Assembly (NCBI GenBank): GCA_039105265.1
Contig: JAPFFF010000008.1
Span: 2,852,001-2,916,000, forward strand
Source of the DNA: Tritrichomonas musculus
Taxonomy: Eukaryota; Parabasalia; Tritrichomonadida; Tritrichomonadidae
Length of the DNA stretch: 64,000 nt
Reading direction: 5' to 3'
Shown here: piece after piece, positions 53,488 to 61,132 of the stretch
Layout: each line of letters starts with the position of its first letter
Position numbering within the stretch: position 1 is the first letter of the stretch
Made by a program: the position numbers and the translations under genes
The notes under the pieces: model-generated
Databases searched by the model: none
Told to the model about the DNA's origin: nothing
Seen by the model: the letters and a program-made list of their open reading frames with translations, nothing else

Positions 53488-53820
53488 ATGAGTTATAGAA
53501 GAGATAACACAGAAGATGAACACATTCCGTTACCAATCGAAACGGTTGAATTAGCTATCGATGACTTCTTCGAATATTACGATCTCTTTAACATCAACAG
53601 TGTTGATGAACTACGCGAATCACTTCATGACTATCTCTATGACATTGGTATCGATATAGACTTCAACCTCAACAACATCATCAACTACTACAACATCAAT
53701 GATCTTAACGAACTCAATAATCGATTCATAGCTAGTTATGATGATGATGTATCTATGGATAAGAAGATCCAGTTGATCTATAAATGCATAGAACTTATGA
53801 TAAACCGATCAACGATTTAA
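53488..53820 (+). CDS. Polinton small acidic protein, unknown
   Basis: A 110-residue acidic, helical protein (MSYRRDNTEDEHIPLPIETV onward) with repeated LN/YD/ND segments. I do not recognise it. The start at 53488, not the ATG nine codons earlier, is preferred because the T-rich start signature of this element (TTATTTTTGG, then AAATG) lies just upstream of it. It is the first gene from the left end. No zinc, nuclease or membrane motif is visible. Confidence 0.6.
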   Translation: MSYRRDNTEDEHIPLPIETVELAIDDFFEYYDLFNINSVDELRESLHDYLYDIGIDIDFNLNNIINYYNINDLNELNNRFIASYDDDVSMDKKIQLIYKCIELMINRSTI

Positions 53821-53875
53821 ACCATATGTAGATTCCAATGAGTAGTAAGTGAATGTTGTTTTTGATCTCATTTAA

Positions 53876-54043
53876 ATGAGTGATATACCAGTCGTTGTCG
53901 ATTACTCAGAACCGACTCAAGATGAAATCGATAGAATACTATACGATGATGTTCATATACGTGTAATCGTTGATGTCTCATCCGATAATGATATCAAAGT
54001 CAATACTCATGTGGATATTAATGTTAACGGTAATTATCGTTAA
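53876..54043 (+). CDS. Polinton 55-residue protein, unknown
   Basis: A short open frame of 55 codons (MSDIPVVVDYSEPTQDEIDR onward, ending VNVNGNYR) between the first gene and the polymerase. It carries the element's start signature (TTGTTTTTGATCTC, then AAATG) and the element's base composition, which is why I call it a gene despite its size. It is acidic and strand-rich, with no recognised motif. Confidence 0.5.
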   Translation: MSDIPVVVDYSEPTQDEIDRILYDDVHIRVIVDVSSDNDIKVNTHVDINVNGNYR

Positions 54044-54073
54044 ACTATGAATATTATTTTTAAATCGATTGAA

Positions 54074-57000
54074 ATGACGAAGTTGTTGAGTAGACTATCG
54101 AAATCTGAGATTCTATCATTACCAGGGTTTGATAGATATGGATCACTCAAGATCAAAGAGTTGAAACCTATATTGAAGAAGAGTATCAAACAGATGAATA
54201 TCGCTTTTAGAGGTGTACGTGTAGATGATTATGTTAACCGATTCAATGAAATTCGTGAACAGAAACAGTCTGATGACGATCTATTCAAACGAATGTCGAC
54301 AATGAAACATCAACAACAGAAACAACATCAAAGTCATGAACAGTATAAACAATCATTGAAAGATACAGCTATGTTCGAACGTTCATTGATGAATATGAGT
54401 GAACTCTATTCAGTTCCAAAACCAAGTGAAAGTAAACTATTCATCGAATCGTTAATGAATGTCGATACTGAATATACGACAACCAAATCCGATGAACGAC
54501 TCCGTTATGAAGAGAATGTTCATGACAAAACTGAGTATCAAAACGAGATGAAGAGAATGATGTTAGCTGCTAAGAATCATGAATCATTTGATACCGATAT
54601 CGATGATGATAGTGAGAAACAATACGCTTTCGCTAAAGTGTTACGATATATTCGTAAGATGAAAACAAATGAATGGAGACCAGTCATTTATGGTTATGAC
54701 ATGAATGGTGATGGTCGAAGGTTCAATCTAAACAAAGAGTTAGATCTCGAAACTATGATACGATGTATACTTGGTGAGATAACAGTAGAAGATTACAGTT
54801 CCGATTGTGATCCGAATCTAATCGGTTGGGATTACATTCCAGTTCGATTCGAAGTGAAGTTCATCAAGATGACTAAGAATGAAGAGACTGGAAAGACTGA
54901 GTTCATCGAAAAGGTTGATGGTGAAGAAGTAGTAATCGAATCAGTTGATGACTTTCGTGGATCACCAGACGGTGGTTTCTTTCCGTACATCAACCTAATC
55001 AATGGTTTAGACTTGTCCAGATATCAGATATTCAACACCATTGATAAGAATAACTATCGTGATAACTGTTTCGTATACGCTTGTGTTCAATCAGGGGTGT
55101 TCAATGATGACGAACTCCATAAGCTTCGTTCAATAATGTTAACTCGATCGATACCAAATAAGAAGATAACAGAAATAGCTATTCAAATGAAGTGTCACTT
55201 CGTGATTAGTAGAGTTGATGATAAGAGAGATTCACGACATCAGAAACGAGACTCAGTTGATACGCGTAAGAATCCAAAAGTCATAGCTGATCGTGTTGTT
55301 CGAATGCTGTTATATAAAGATCACTTCATGATTGATCATAACGAATTACTACCAATAACGAAGTTCTATATCGAACACAAAGATGAGATCGACATGTTAT
55401 ATCCAGATATGAACATTCAACAACGATTCATCATATATGATATCACTAATAAAGGTACACCTATGATAGAACCAGATGATTGGACTGGAACTGAATTCAA
55501 AACGATTATTAAATCTATGTTCGAACATGGATGTTTCAGAGAGATCAATCAATGTGAACAGGGTATACTCGATACATGTGAGTTCGATAATCATTTGAAT
55601 GACTACGTTAGTCTCAGTTATGATGAAGAATCATGTTGTAGACTTGAATCGGCTGACACTAAGAAGATAACTGAATGGTCTCATATCTATTACGCTGATT
55701 ACGAAACTGATGTAACTGTATCTCCACATCGACCATATTTGATTTGTCTCTGTGATGACAAACATTATGTACCATTCACTGGATCTAATATCACATCGAG
55801 ATTCTTGAACTCACTGAAGAGTAACTCATTAACGTACTTCCACAATCTGAAATACGATGGGTGTTTCTTCATCCATGAACCAGATTGGGAGACTCAAATA
55901 ACTCAACGTAGTGGAACTCTATTACAAGTCGTTATGGATCAATATAAATGGATCCAAGTTATCGATCCAAAGACTAAGAAACCAGTTACCGATCCGAAAA
56001 CCAATGAACCAAAGATGAAGAAGATACGATCTAAACATTTAACATTCCGTAACAGCTATTCGATTATACCAGCTCCATTATGTGATTTCGATGACATGTT
56101 CAATCTAAAGGTTCATAAAGAGATCATCGCTTATCGAATCTACACTGAAAAGAATCTACAACGAAAGACTATACCATTCGATGAATTCTATGATCAATAC
56201 GTTAACGAAAACATCGATAAGAAGACAGTAGACGAACTCGAACAAGATCGTAATCAGTTGATTCGAAACGCTAAATTAGCTAAATCATACGATGAAGCTG
56301 ATGAAACAATCGATATCATGAAGTACGCTACGTTTTATTGTGTCAAAGATTGTATTACGTTGATGGATGGGATGACGAAGTTCAATAACGATTTAGCTGA
56401 AGTGTTCACCAAAACCGATAAACCATGGATTGGTATTCATCAATTCATATCCATCTCAGCTGTTGGTTATGATTTCGCTCGTATATATGGTTGTTTCGAT
56501 GGATGTTATCTATTAAGTGGTAAACCACAGAACTTCATCCAACGTTGTGTCAGTGGTGGTCGTACAATGACAGCTAATAACGAAAAACAGTACATCGTTG
56601 GTGTGATCCAAGACTTCGACGCTGTTAGTCTATATCCATCATCTATGTCAATTATGGATGGAGTCGCTAAAGGTAAACCAAAGGTGATTCCAGATGATTG
56701 TACTCATGAACAGTTAATGAATTACGATACATTCTTTATCGAAGTCAACATCAACAAATTATCGTGTAAGTCCAATCGTCCGTATAAGTTCGGTCATGTA
56801 TTCACCCATAATGAAGCTGGATCCAAAATATTCTGTAATGAAACAGTCGATCATTACTACGTTGATAAGATCACCTTGATGGATTTAATCGAATTCTATG
56901 ATATTGATTACGAACTCATCCGTGGATACTATTTCGATGAAGGTTTCAACAATAAGATCAATGAGTTCATCAAAACGTTATTCGATCTAAGATTGAAGTA

Positions 57001-57754
57001 CAAGAATGAACATAATCCATTGGAGAAGACGATTAAACTGTTGTTGAACTCCATCTACGGTAAATCAATATTGAAACCAATGAATGATGAAATCAAAGTC
57101 GTCAACAAAAAGAATCTTAAATCATATATCTATCGTAACTATAACTTCATCAAAGAAGTATCATTCAATGATTCAACTAAATGTTTCGTTAAGAAGATCA
57201 AACCAATCAACAATCACTTCAATCTTCCACAGTTTGGAGCTTCTGTGTTATCGTGGAGTAAACACATCATGAATCAAGTGATGTCAACAGCTGAACAACA
57301 CGGAATCGATATATACTATCAAGATACTGACTCGCTACACTTAAAAGAGTGTGATGTTGATAGATTAGCTGAGATCTATAAAGAAAAGTATGGTCGTGAT
57401 TTGATCGGTAAACAGATGACACAGTTTCATTGTGATTTCGATTCATTTCCAGGTGCTACTGGTCAGATACATTCACGTAAGTTGATCGCTCTTGGTAAGA
57501 AATCATATCTCGATATACTCGAAGATGAAACCGGAAACACTGGTTATCACATTAGACTCAAAGGTTGTCCAAAACAGTGTATACTCAATAAGTGTAAACG
57601 AATGGGGATCACAGTTGAAGAGTTATACGAACGATTATACAATGGTGAATCAATCACATTTGATCTCACTGATGGAACCAACTGTTTTCATAAGACGAAG
57701 TGTTTCCAACAAATCACATTACCACAGTTCTATCGAACCGTTCAATTCAAATGA
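54074..57754 (+). CDS. Polinton protein-primed DNA polymerase B
   Basis: About 1,226 residues. An N-terminal region of some 500 residues of unknown fold (in this family it includes terminal-protein and other domains) is followed by exonuclease motifs YADYETD (ExoI) and NLKYDG (ExoII). The polymerase palm follows: DFDAVSLYPSSM (motif A), LLNSIYGKS (motif B) and YYQDTDS (motif C). A long insertion between exonuclease and palm motifs is usual for protein-primed enzymes. It replicates the element from its ends using a protein primer. The start at 54074 follows the signature TTATTTTTAAATCG, then AAATG; an ATG nine codons upstream is less likely. It reads open throughout in the window. Confidence 0.93.
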   Translation: MTKLLSRLSKSEILSLPGFDRYGSLKIKELKPILKKSIKQMNIAFRGVRVDDYVNRFNEIREQKQSDDDLFKRMSTMKHQQQKQHQSHEQYKQSLKDTAMFERSLMNMSELYSVPKPSESKLFIESLMNVDTEYTTTKSDERLRYEENVHDKTEYQNEMKRMMLAAKNHESFDTDIDDDSEKQYAFAKVLRYIRKMKTNEWRPVIYGYDMNGDGRRFNLNKELDLETMIRCILGEITVEDYSSDCDPNLIGWDYIPVRFEVKFIKMTKNEETGKTEFIEKVDGEEVVIESVDDFRGSPDGGFFPYINLINGLDLSRYQIFNTIDKNNYRDNCFVYACVQSGVFNDDELHKLRSIMLTRSIPNKKITEIAIQMKCHFVISRVDDKRDSRHQKRDSVDTRKNPKVIADRVVRMLLYKDHFMIDHNELLPITKFYIEHKDEIDMLYPDMNIQQRFIIYDITNKGTPMIEPDDWTGTEFKTIIKSMFEHGCFREINQCEQGILDTCEFDNHLNDYVSLSYDEESCCRLESADTKKITEWSHIYYADYETDVTVSPHRPYLICLCDDKHYVPFTGSNITSRFLNSLKSNSLTYFHNLKYDGCFFIHEPDWETQITQRSGTLLQVVMDQYKWIQVIDPKTKKPVTDPKTNEPKMKKIRSKHLTFRNSYSIIPAPLCDFDDMFNLKVHKEIIAYRIYTEKNLQRKTIPFDEFYDQYVNENIDKKTVDELEQDRNQLIRNAKLAKSYDEADETIDIMKYATFYCVKDCITLMDGMTKFNNDLAEVFTKTDKPWIGIHQFISISAVGYDFARIYGCFDGCYLLSGKPQNFIQRCVSGGRTMTANNEKQYIVGVIQDFDAVSLYPSSMSIMDGVAKGKPKVIPDDCTHEQLMNYDTFFIEVNINKLSCKSNRPYKFGHVFTHNEAGSKIFCNETVDHYYVDKITLMDLIEFYDIDYELIRGYYFDEGFNNKINEFIKTLFDLRLKYKNEHNPLEKTIKLLLNSIYGKSILKPMNDEIKVVNKKNLKSYIYRNYNFIKEVSFNDSTKCFVKKIKPINNHFNLPQFGASVLSWSKHIMNQVMSTAEQHGIDIYYQDTDSLHLKECDVDRLAEIYKEKYGRDLIGKQMTQFHCDFDSFPGATGQIHSRKLIALGKKSYLDILEDETGNTGYHIRLKGCPKQCILNKCKRMGITVEELYERLYNGESITFDLTDGTNCFHKTKCFQQITLPQFYRTVQFK

Positions 57755-57814
57755 ACAATCATCGTCACCGGATCACATCATTGGATTTGAATCGATTATT
57801 TTTATTCTATCGAA

Positions 57815-58279
57815 ATGTCTGTCGAAATCAAACCAACCGTCAAAAGCTTCGTCGAAACCATTCATCCAATCAACACTGATAAACTCTACGTGTATCTCGA
57901 TAGTAAGATCTATCCAAACGAGTTCGGTATCAGTGTTCGTCCATTACTCGTCAAATACGGATCAACTGTTATAGATATGTCCAAGATGATCGATATGTTT
58001 GGTAAGGTTCCATACATCACCGTGAAAGAGAATCGTTTTCGATCAGTATATAGAGATCCAATGTTGATGACAATCGATTTGAAACCAAAACAATACAAAG
58101 ACAACAATTATTATCAATACTTCATCGATAAACTATGTTTACACTCCGAATTGAAGAGATATGAAGTGATCTACAACAAAGCTCATAAAGTCATCAGTGA
58201 ATATAAACAAACGATCACTAAGAGTCAATCAGTTGATGATTTCCGTGAGATTGATAAAGATGACGATGAACCAATCTAA
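57815..58279 (+). CDS. Polinton 154-residue protein, unknown
   Basis: I do not recognise this protein (MSVEIKPTVKSFVETIHPIN onward). The N-terminal 100 residues look strand-rich (LYVYLDSKIYPNEFGISVRP) and the C-terminus is a charged helix ending DKDDDEPI. It follows the polymerase by 60 bp, with the element's start signature (TTATTTTTATTC, then AAATG) directly before it. The position after the polymerase suggests a replication accessory protein, for example single-strand binding, but no motif shows this. Confidence 0.6.
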   Translation: MSVEIKPTVKSFVETIHPINTDKLYVYLDSKIYPNEFGISVRPLLVKYGSTVIDMSKMIDMFGKVPYITVKENRFRSVYRDPMLMTIDLKPKQYKDNNYYQYFIDKLCLHSELKRYEVIYNKAHKVISEYKQTITKSQSVDDFREIDKDDDEPI

Positions 58280-58564
58280 ATGGATTCATTCTATTTTTGA
58301 TCAAAAAATACAAAAACCAACTGTCTTCATAGATGCGTCATGCATTCGATATGAGATGATACGTACCCGGGATGATACCACCCCATAAAGAGAAACAATA
58401 TGCATCTACTCGGTTGGGGAAGAGACTGGAAGTCTTTTCATTACGAGGATTACATTTGTCGACAAATGCTTCTGTGTTATCTATACCACAAGTAATAGTT
58501 TACCACAAGGTGTTTAGTTCGCTAGGGTTCTATCACAAATATGATACAAAATAACACAGAAAAG

Positions 58565-58629
58565 TGGTACGGTAGCGAATCGAACCAGTGTTCCGGACCA
58601 CCGATTCATGACTCTACCACTATACCCGT
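58565..58629 (-). ncRNA. tRNA-like sequence, imperfect fold
   Basis: On the minus strand TATAGTGGTAGAG resembles a D-arm/A box and GGTTCGATTC a T-arm/B box, and the 3' end reads TACCGT-A-CCA followed by TTTT. ACGGGTA and TACCGT can pair with one bulge as an acceptor stem. It is about ten nucleotides shorter than a tRNA, and the T-stem does not pair, so a working tRNA is unlikely. It could be a tRNA-derived fossil or a tRNA mimic. Confidence 0.3.
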
Positions 58630-58690
58630 TAGCGCTAACACTTATTAGATATCGATTTACTATTTATTCTGTTCACAGTCACTCATAATC

Positions 58691-58765
58691 GATCAGAATC
58701 ACTCATGAATCACTTCAATAGTTAACTAGTTAGATCTAACTAGATATCTAACTGATATTCTAACT
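58691..58765 (+). repeat. Palindrome-rich block, copy 2
   Basis: Direct copy of the block at 53313-53385 with small changes (TCATGAATCACTTC instead of TCATGAACCACATC). It lies 113 bp before the next gene. Confidence 0.8.
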
Positions 58766-58877
58766 ATATGATTTCTATACTATTTTGATCCATTTTCGAT
58801 ACATTTCGACCATCATAACACGTTCACCAGAAACGCTATCAATCACATTCTAATCAATTATTTTATCGCTAATTCAA

Positions 58878-59855
58878 ATGATCGCTGAAACATCAACAAC
58901 AATCAACGGACTTGACTTCGCTGATGAATCATCACGTAAGTTACTCTTCAACCCATCACTCATGATCATCGGAACTGAACAGATCATGGAGAAGTACAAT
59001 ACCAACTCCAATAACGATCAATTGAAAGAGTGGTATACTAAACGATCACAGATCAAAAACGATCTCTTCAACAGAACACTCGATACGAAGTGTACTCGTG
59101 ATAGAAACACTAAGAGTGTTGAAGATGTAGTCAATGTGTTCAATTCAATACCATCTCTGTTGTCATTCGCGAGATCCAAACCGATTATTCCAGAGTTCGA
59201 TGAGATCCTTGTTGAACCAACTGATACAGCTGAGATCAAAAAGTTCATTCGTAAAGTCAACTATGAGATGATTGGTTATCATTGTAATCATAAAGTGATG
59301 AACGAACAGTGTGATCAAGTGTTCAAAAACATATCCGATCTATATCACAGTAAAGAGTATGTCGAGTATGAGTCATTCATTGATAGACTCTCAAAATTGA
59401 TACATCAGATCCGATCGAAAGATAGTTATGGTAAAGACTTTCATGATGGTGAACTATATTACATACCGTTGAATCATGAGATTAAACACATCATCGATAA
59501 CGTCATCAAGATGAATGGATCCATAACAGCTTATAACGCTAAGACCAATCCTGAATGTAGCCGATGTAAATCAACTGTACGTAAATACGAGTACTCATTA
59601 CGTGAGATTGAACGTATGAGATCAGAGATTCAACAAATCATATCTAAACCGGCTGAATTCAAATACGATATCAGAGAGTTTCTGATGAAGAACTATCAAA
59701 CCGTTGATAGAGTTCCGTTAAGAGATGTCAAAGATAGATACAAACAAGAGTTCAATGTGAGTCTCAAGTTCGCTGATTTAATCGAAAAGATCGAGTCAAC
59801 GAAGCTATTCAAGATCACTAACGTTCATAACATCAAGTACATGAATCGACTATAA
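58878..59855 (+). CDS. Polinton 325-residue protein, unknown
   Basis: I do not recognise this protein. Residues 60-230 are helical and charged. A CSRC pair (NPECSRCKS, about residue 230) may be half of a zinc site with HCNH and C upstream. The C-terminal 70 residues (FKYDIREFLMKNYQTVDRVP onward, ending YMNRL) have the helix-helix-strand look of a winged-helix DNA-binding domain. A DNA-binding role is therefore possible. The start follows TTATTTTATCGC, then AAATG. Confidence 0.6.
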   Translation: MIAETSTTINGLDFADESSRKLLFNPSLMIIGTEQIMEKYNTNSNNDQLKEWYTKRSQIKNDLFNRTLDTKCTRDRNTKSVEDVVNVFNSIPSLLSFARSKPIIPEFDEILVEPTDTAEIKKFIRKVNYEMIGYHCNHKVMNEQCDQVFKNISDLYHSKEYVEYESFIDRLSKLIHQIRSKDSYGKDFHDGELYYIPLNHEIKHIIDNVIKMNGSITAYNAKTNPECSRCKSTVRKYEYSLREIERMRSEIQQIISKPAEFKYDIREFLMKNYQTVDRVPLRDVKDRYKQEFNVSLKFADLIEKIESTKLFKITNVHNIKYMNRL

Positions 59856-59900
59856 ATGAGTTATTTTTGGATCGAAATCGCATAGTTACTATAGGGGTAC

Positions 59901-59957
59901 ATATCTAGTTAGATCTAACTGTCTAACTTTTGAAGTGATTCATGAGTGATTCTGATC
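59901..59957 (-). repeat. Palindrome-rich block, copy 3 (inverted)
   Basis: Reverse-complement, shortened copy of the block at 53313-53385: TAGTTAGATCTAACTG, then GTGATTCATGAGTGATTCTG. It lies between the 325-residue protein gene and the bZIP-like gene. Confidence 0.75.
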
Positions 59958-60053
59958 ATTATCGAACTCATCCGTCAACATTTATACGATACGAATCTAC
60001 TGATTCATCCATCAACGTTCACGTTCAATACTAATATTTTATTTTCAACGCAA

Positions 60054-60347
60054 ATGACTATCAATACCGACATCTTCAACGAAACAGACGTAATCAAATC
60101 ATTACGATCCAAACAATCAGACGAATTAGTCACTGACGACAACAATGTCAACGAACTACTCGCTGATGAACCAACCACTCCATCCAAATCCAATCGTGGA
60201 CGTAAACGTAAGTATCAAACTGACGAAGAGAGAATCATCGCTAGACGCTTACAACAAAAACAATACCGTGAACGAAAGAAACAAGAGTTAGCTGAGTTAC
60301 GCGCGTTGAAAGCTCGTCTCGACGCTGAATCCAAATCAAACGAGTAA
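60054..60347 (+). CDS. Polinton bZIP-like DNA-binding protein
   Basis: A 97-residue protein whose C-terminal half (about 50-95) is a basic region followed by a short leucine-type zipper: GRKRKYQTDEERIIARRLQQ, then KQYRERKKQELAELRALKAR. The pattern RxxRxQYRERKK resembles a bZIP basic region, but the invariant Asn of classical bZIPs is Gln here and the zipper has only about three heptads. The first 45 residues are acidic. It probably binds the element's or the host's DNA as a dimer; the repeated palindromes nearby are candidate sites. The start at 60054 follows TTATTTTCAACGCAAATG; an upstream in-frame ATG would run through the repeat block. Confidence 0.75.
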   Translation: MTINTDIFNETDVIKSLRSKQSDELVTDDNNVNELLADEPTTPSKSNRGRKRKYQTDEERIIARRLQQKQYRERKKQELAELRALKARLDAESKSNE

Positions 60348-60352
60348 ATCCA

Positions 60353-61114
60353 TTAATGTAATTTCATTTTTGGATTATCACATGGTTTAACTTTGATGGT
60401 AACGAACATCGGACTGGCTAACACTACTGGTTGATACTGGAAGTCGACTAGTTGTAGATCGATTTGTTTGAATGAATCTATGTTAACGATATTTTTGATT
60501 GGTTTACCATAGGTTTCGAAGTTCTGGATGATTGGTGTATCTGTGTCGATGATATGATCGATACTTGCTATGACTGATGGTGTGTATTCTATGTCACCGA
60601 TATTAGATTGAATAGCTTGACCCTGTTTCGATACCAGATATAGTTTATTCGCATAGTCTCTAATCGGTCTCTCAGCTATAATCAATTCATTAGCTGGATA
60701 TACCTTATTGAGTTTCATGTTGTATAGTCCAGTGACTAATCCAGCGCGATGATCAATTCGTGTGAATTTGAATTCATCCATTAACGGAGTAATCAGTGTT
60801 CGACCTCTACTTCCATCACCATCAACGTTAATTCCGACATTGATATATCTTTCAGCATTATCCCATTTGAGTATACTATTAGCATCTTTCTTACTAACGT
60901 TGAACAGATCTAGACACTCCAATTTATGTTTTTGAATGTCATCCCAATCATCTTTATATTCGAATTCGATTACATCATCATCTGTCGTTATCAATAGATC
61001 TCTCGTGTTTATCGAAGCGACATGATATTCAATGTACTCACAATTCCATGGTATGTTAATGTTTGCTTGTAAATGACTGTAGTCCGGTCCGGTACTTTGT
61101 AACGATAACAGCAT
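60353..61114 (-). CDS. Polinton 253-residue protein, possible minor capsid protein
   Basis: The only gene on the minus strand in the visible part. It is strand-rich throughout, with no cysteine cluster or enzyme motif (MLLSLQSTGPDYSHLQANIN to PMFVTIKVKPCDN). Length and predicted strand content suit the single jelly-roll penton (minor capsid) proteins of Polintons, but I see no diagnostic residue. It is divergent from the 759-residue gene, with the two start codons at opposite ends of one palindrome. Confidence 0.5.
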   Translation of the reverse strand: MLLSLQSTGPDYSHLQANINIPWNCEYIEYHVASINTRDLLITTDDDVIEFEYKDDWDDIQKHKLECLDLFNVSKKDANSILKWDNAERYINVGINVDGDGSRGRTLITPLMDEFKFTRIDHRAGLVTGLYNMKLNKVYPANELIIAERPIRDYANKLYLVSKQGQAIQSNIGDIEYTPSVIASIDHIIDTDTPIIQNFETYGKPIKNIVNIDSFKQIDLQLVDFQYQPVVLASPMFVTIKVKPCDNPKMKLH

Positions 61115-61132
61115 TTTATGTTAAATAAAATG
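61112..61132. promoter_or_regulatory. Palindrome carrying two divergent start codons
   Basis: CATTTTAT, then GTTAA, then ATAAAATG: the outer 8 bp are exact complements, and each ends in the ATG of one of two divergent genes. On each strand the start is preceded by a T-rich stretch like the other genes of this element, so this 21-bp site may act as a bidirectional minimal promoter. Confidence 0.6.

Larger units (their letters stand above)
58280..58877. other. 600-bp non-coding gap inside the Polinton
   Basis: An unusually long non-coding stretch for a compact element. It holds a CCCGGGATGATACCACCCC-like G/C-rich patch (about 58367), a tRNA-like sequence (58565-58629), the 12-bp palindrome GTTAGCGCTAAC (58628-58639) and the second copy of the palindrome-rich block. 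A 60-codon frame at 58372-58554 has no start signature and is probably chance. Confidence 0.5.

Noticed and set aside
57492-57974. Ser-rich frame overlapping the end of the Polinton polymerase
   Set aside because: Shifted reading of polymerase codons, with no start signature of the element.
58372-58554. 60-residue frame in the Polinton non-coding gap
   Set aside because: It lacks the element's start signature and any motif, and its composition is unlike the element's genes.
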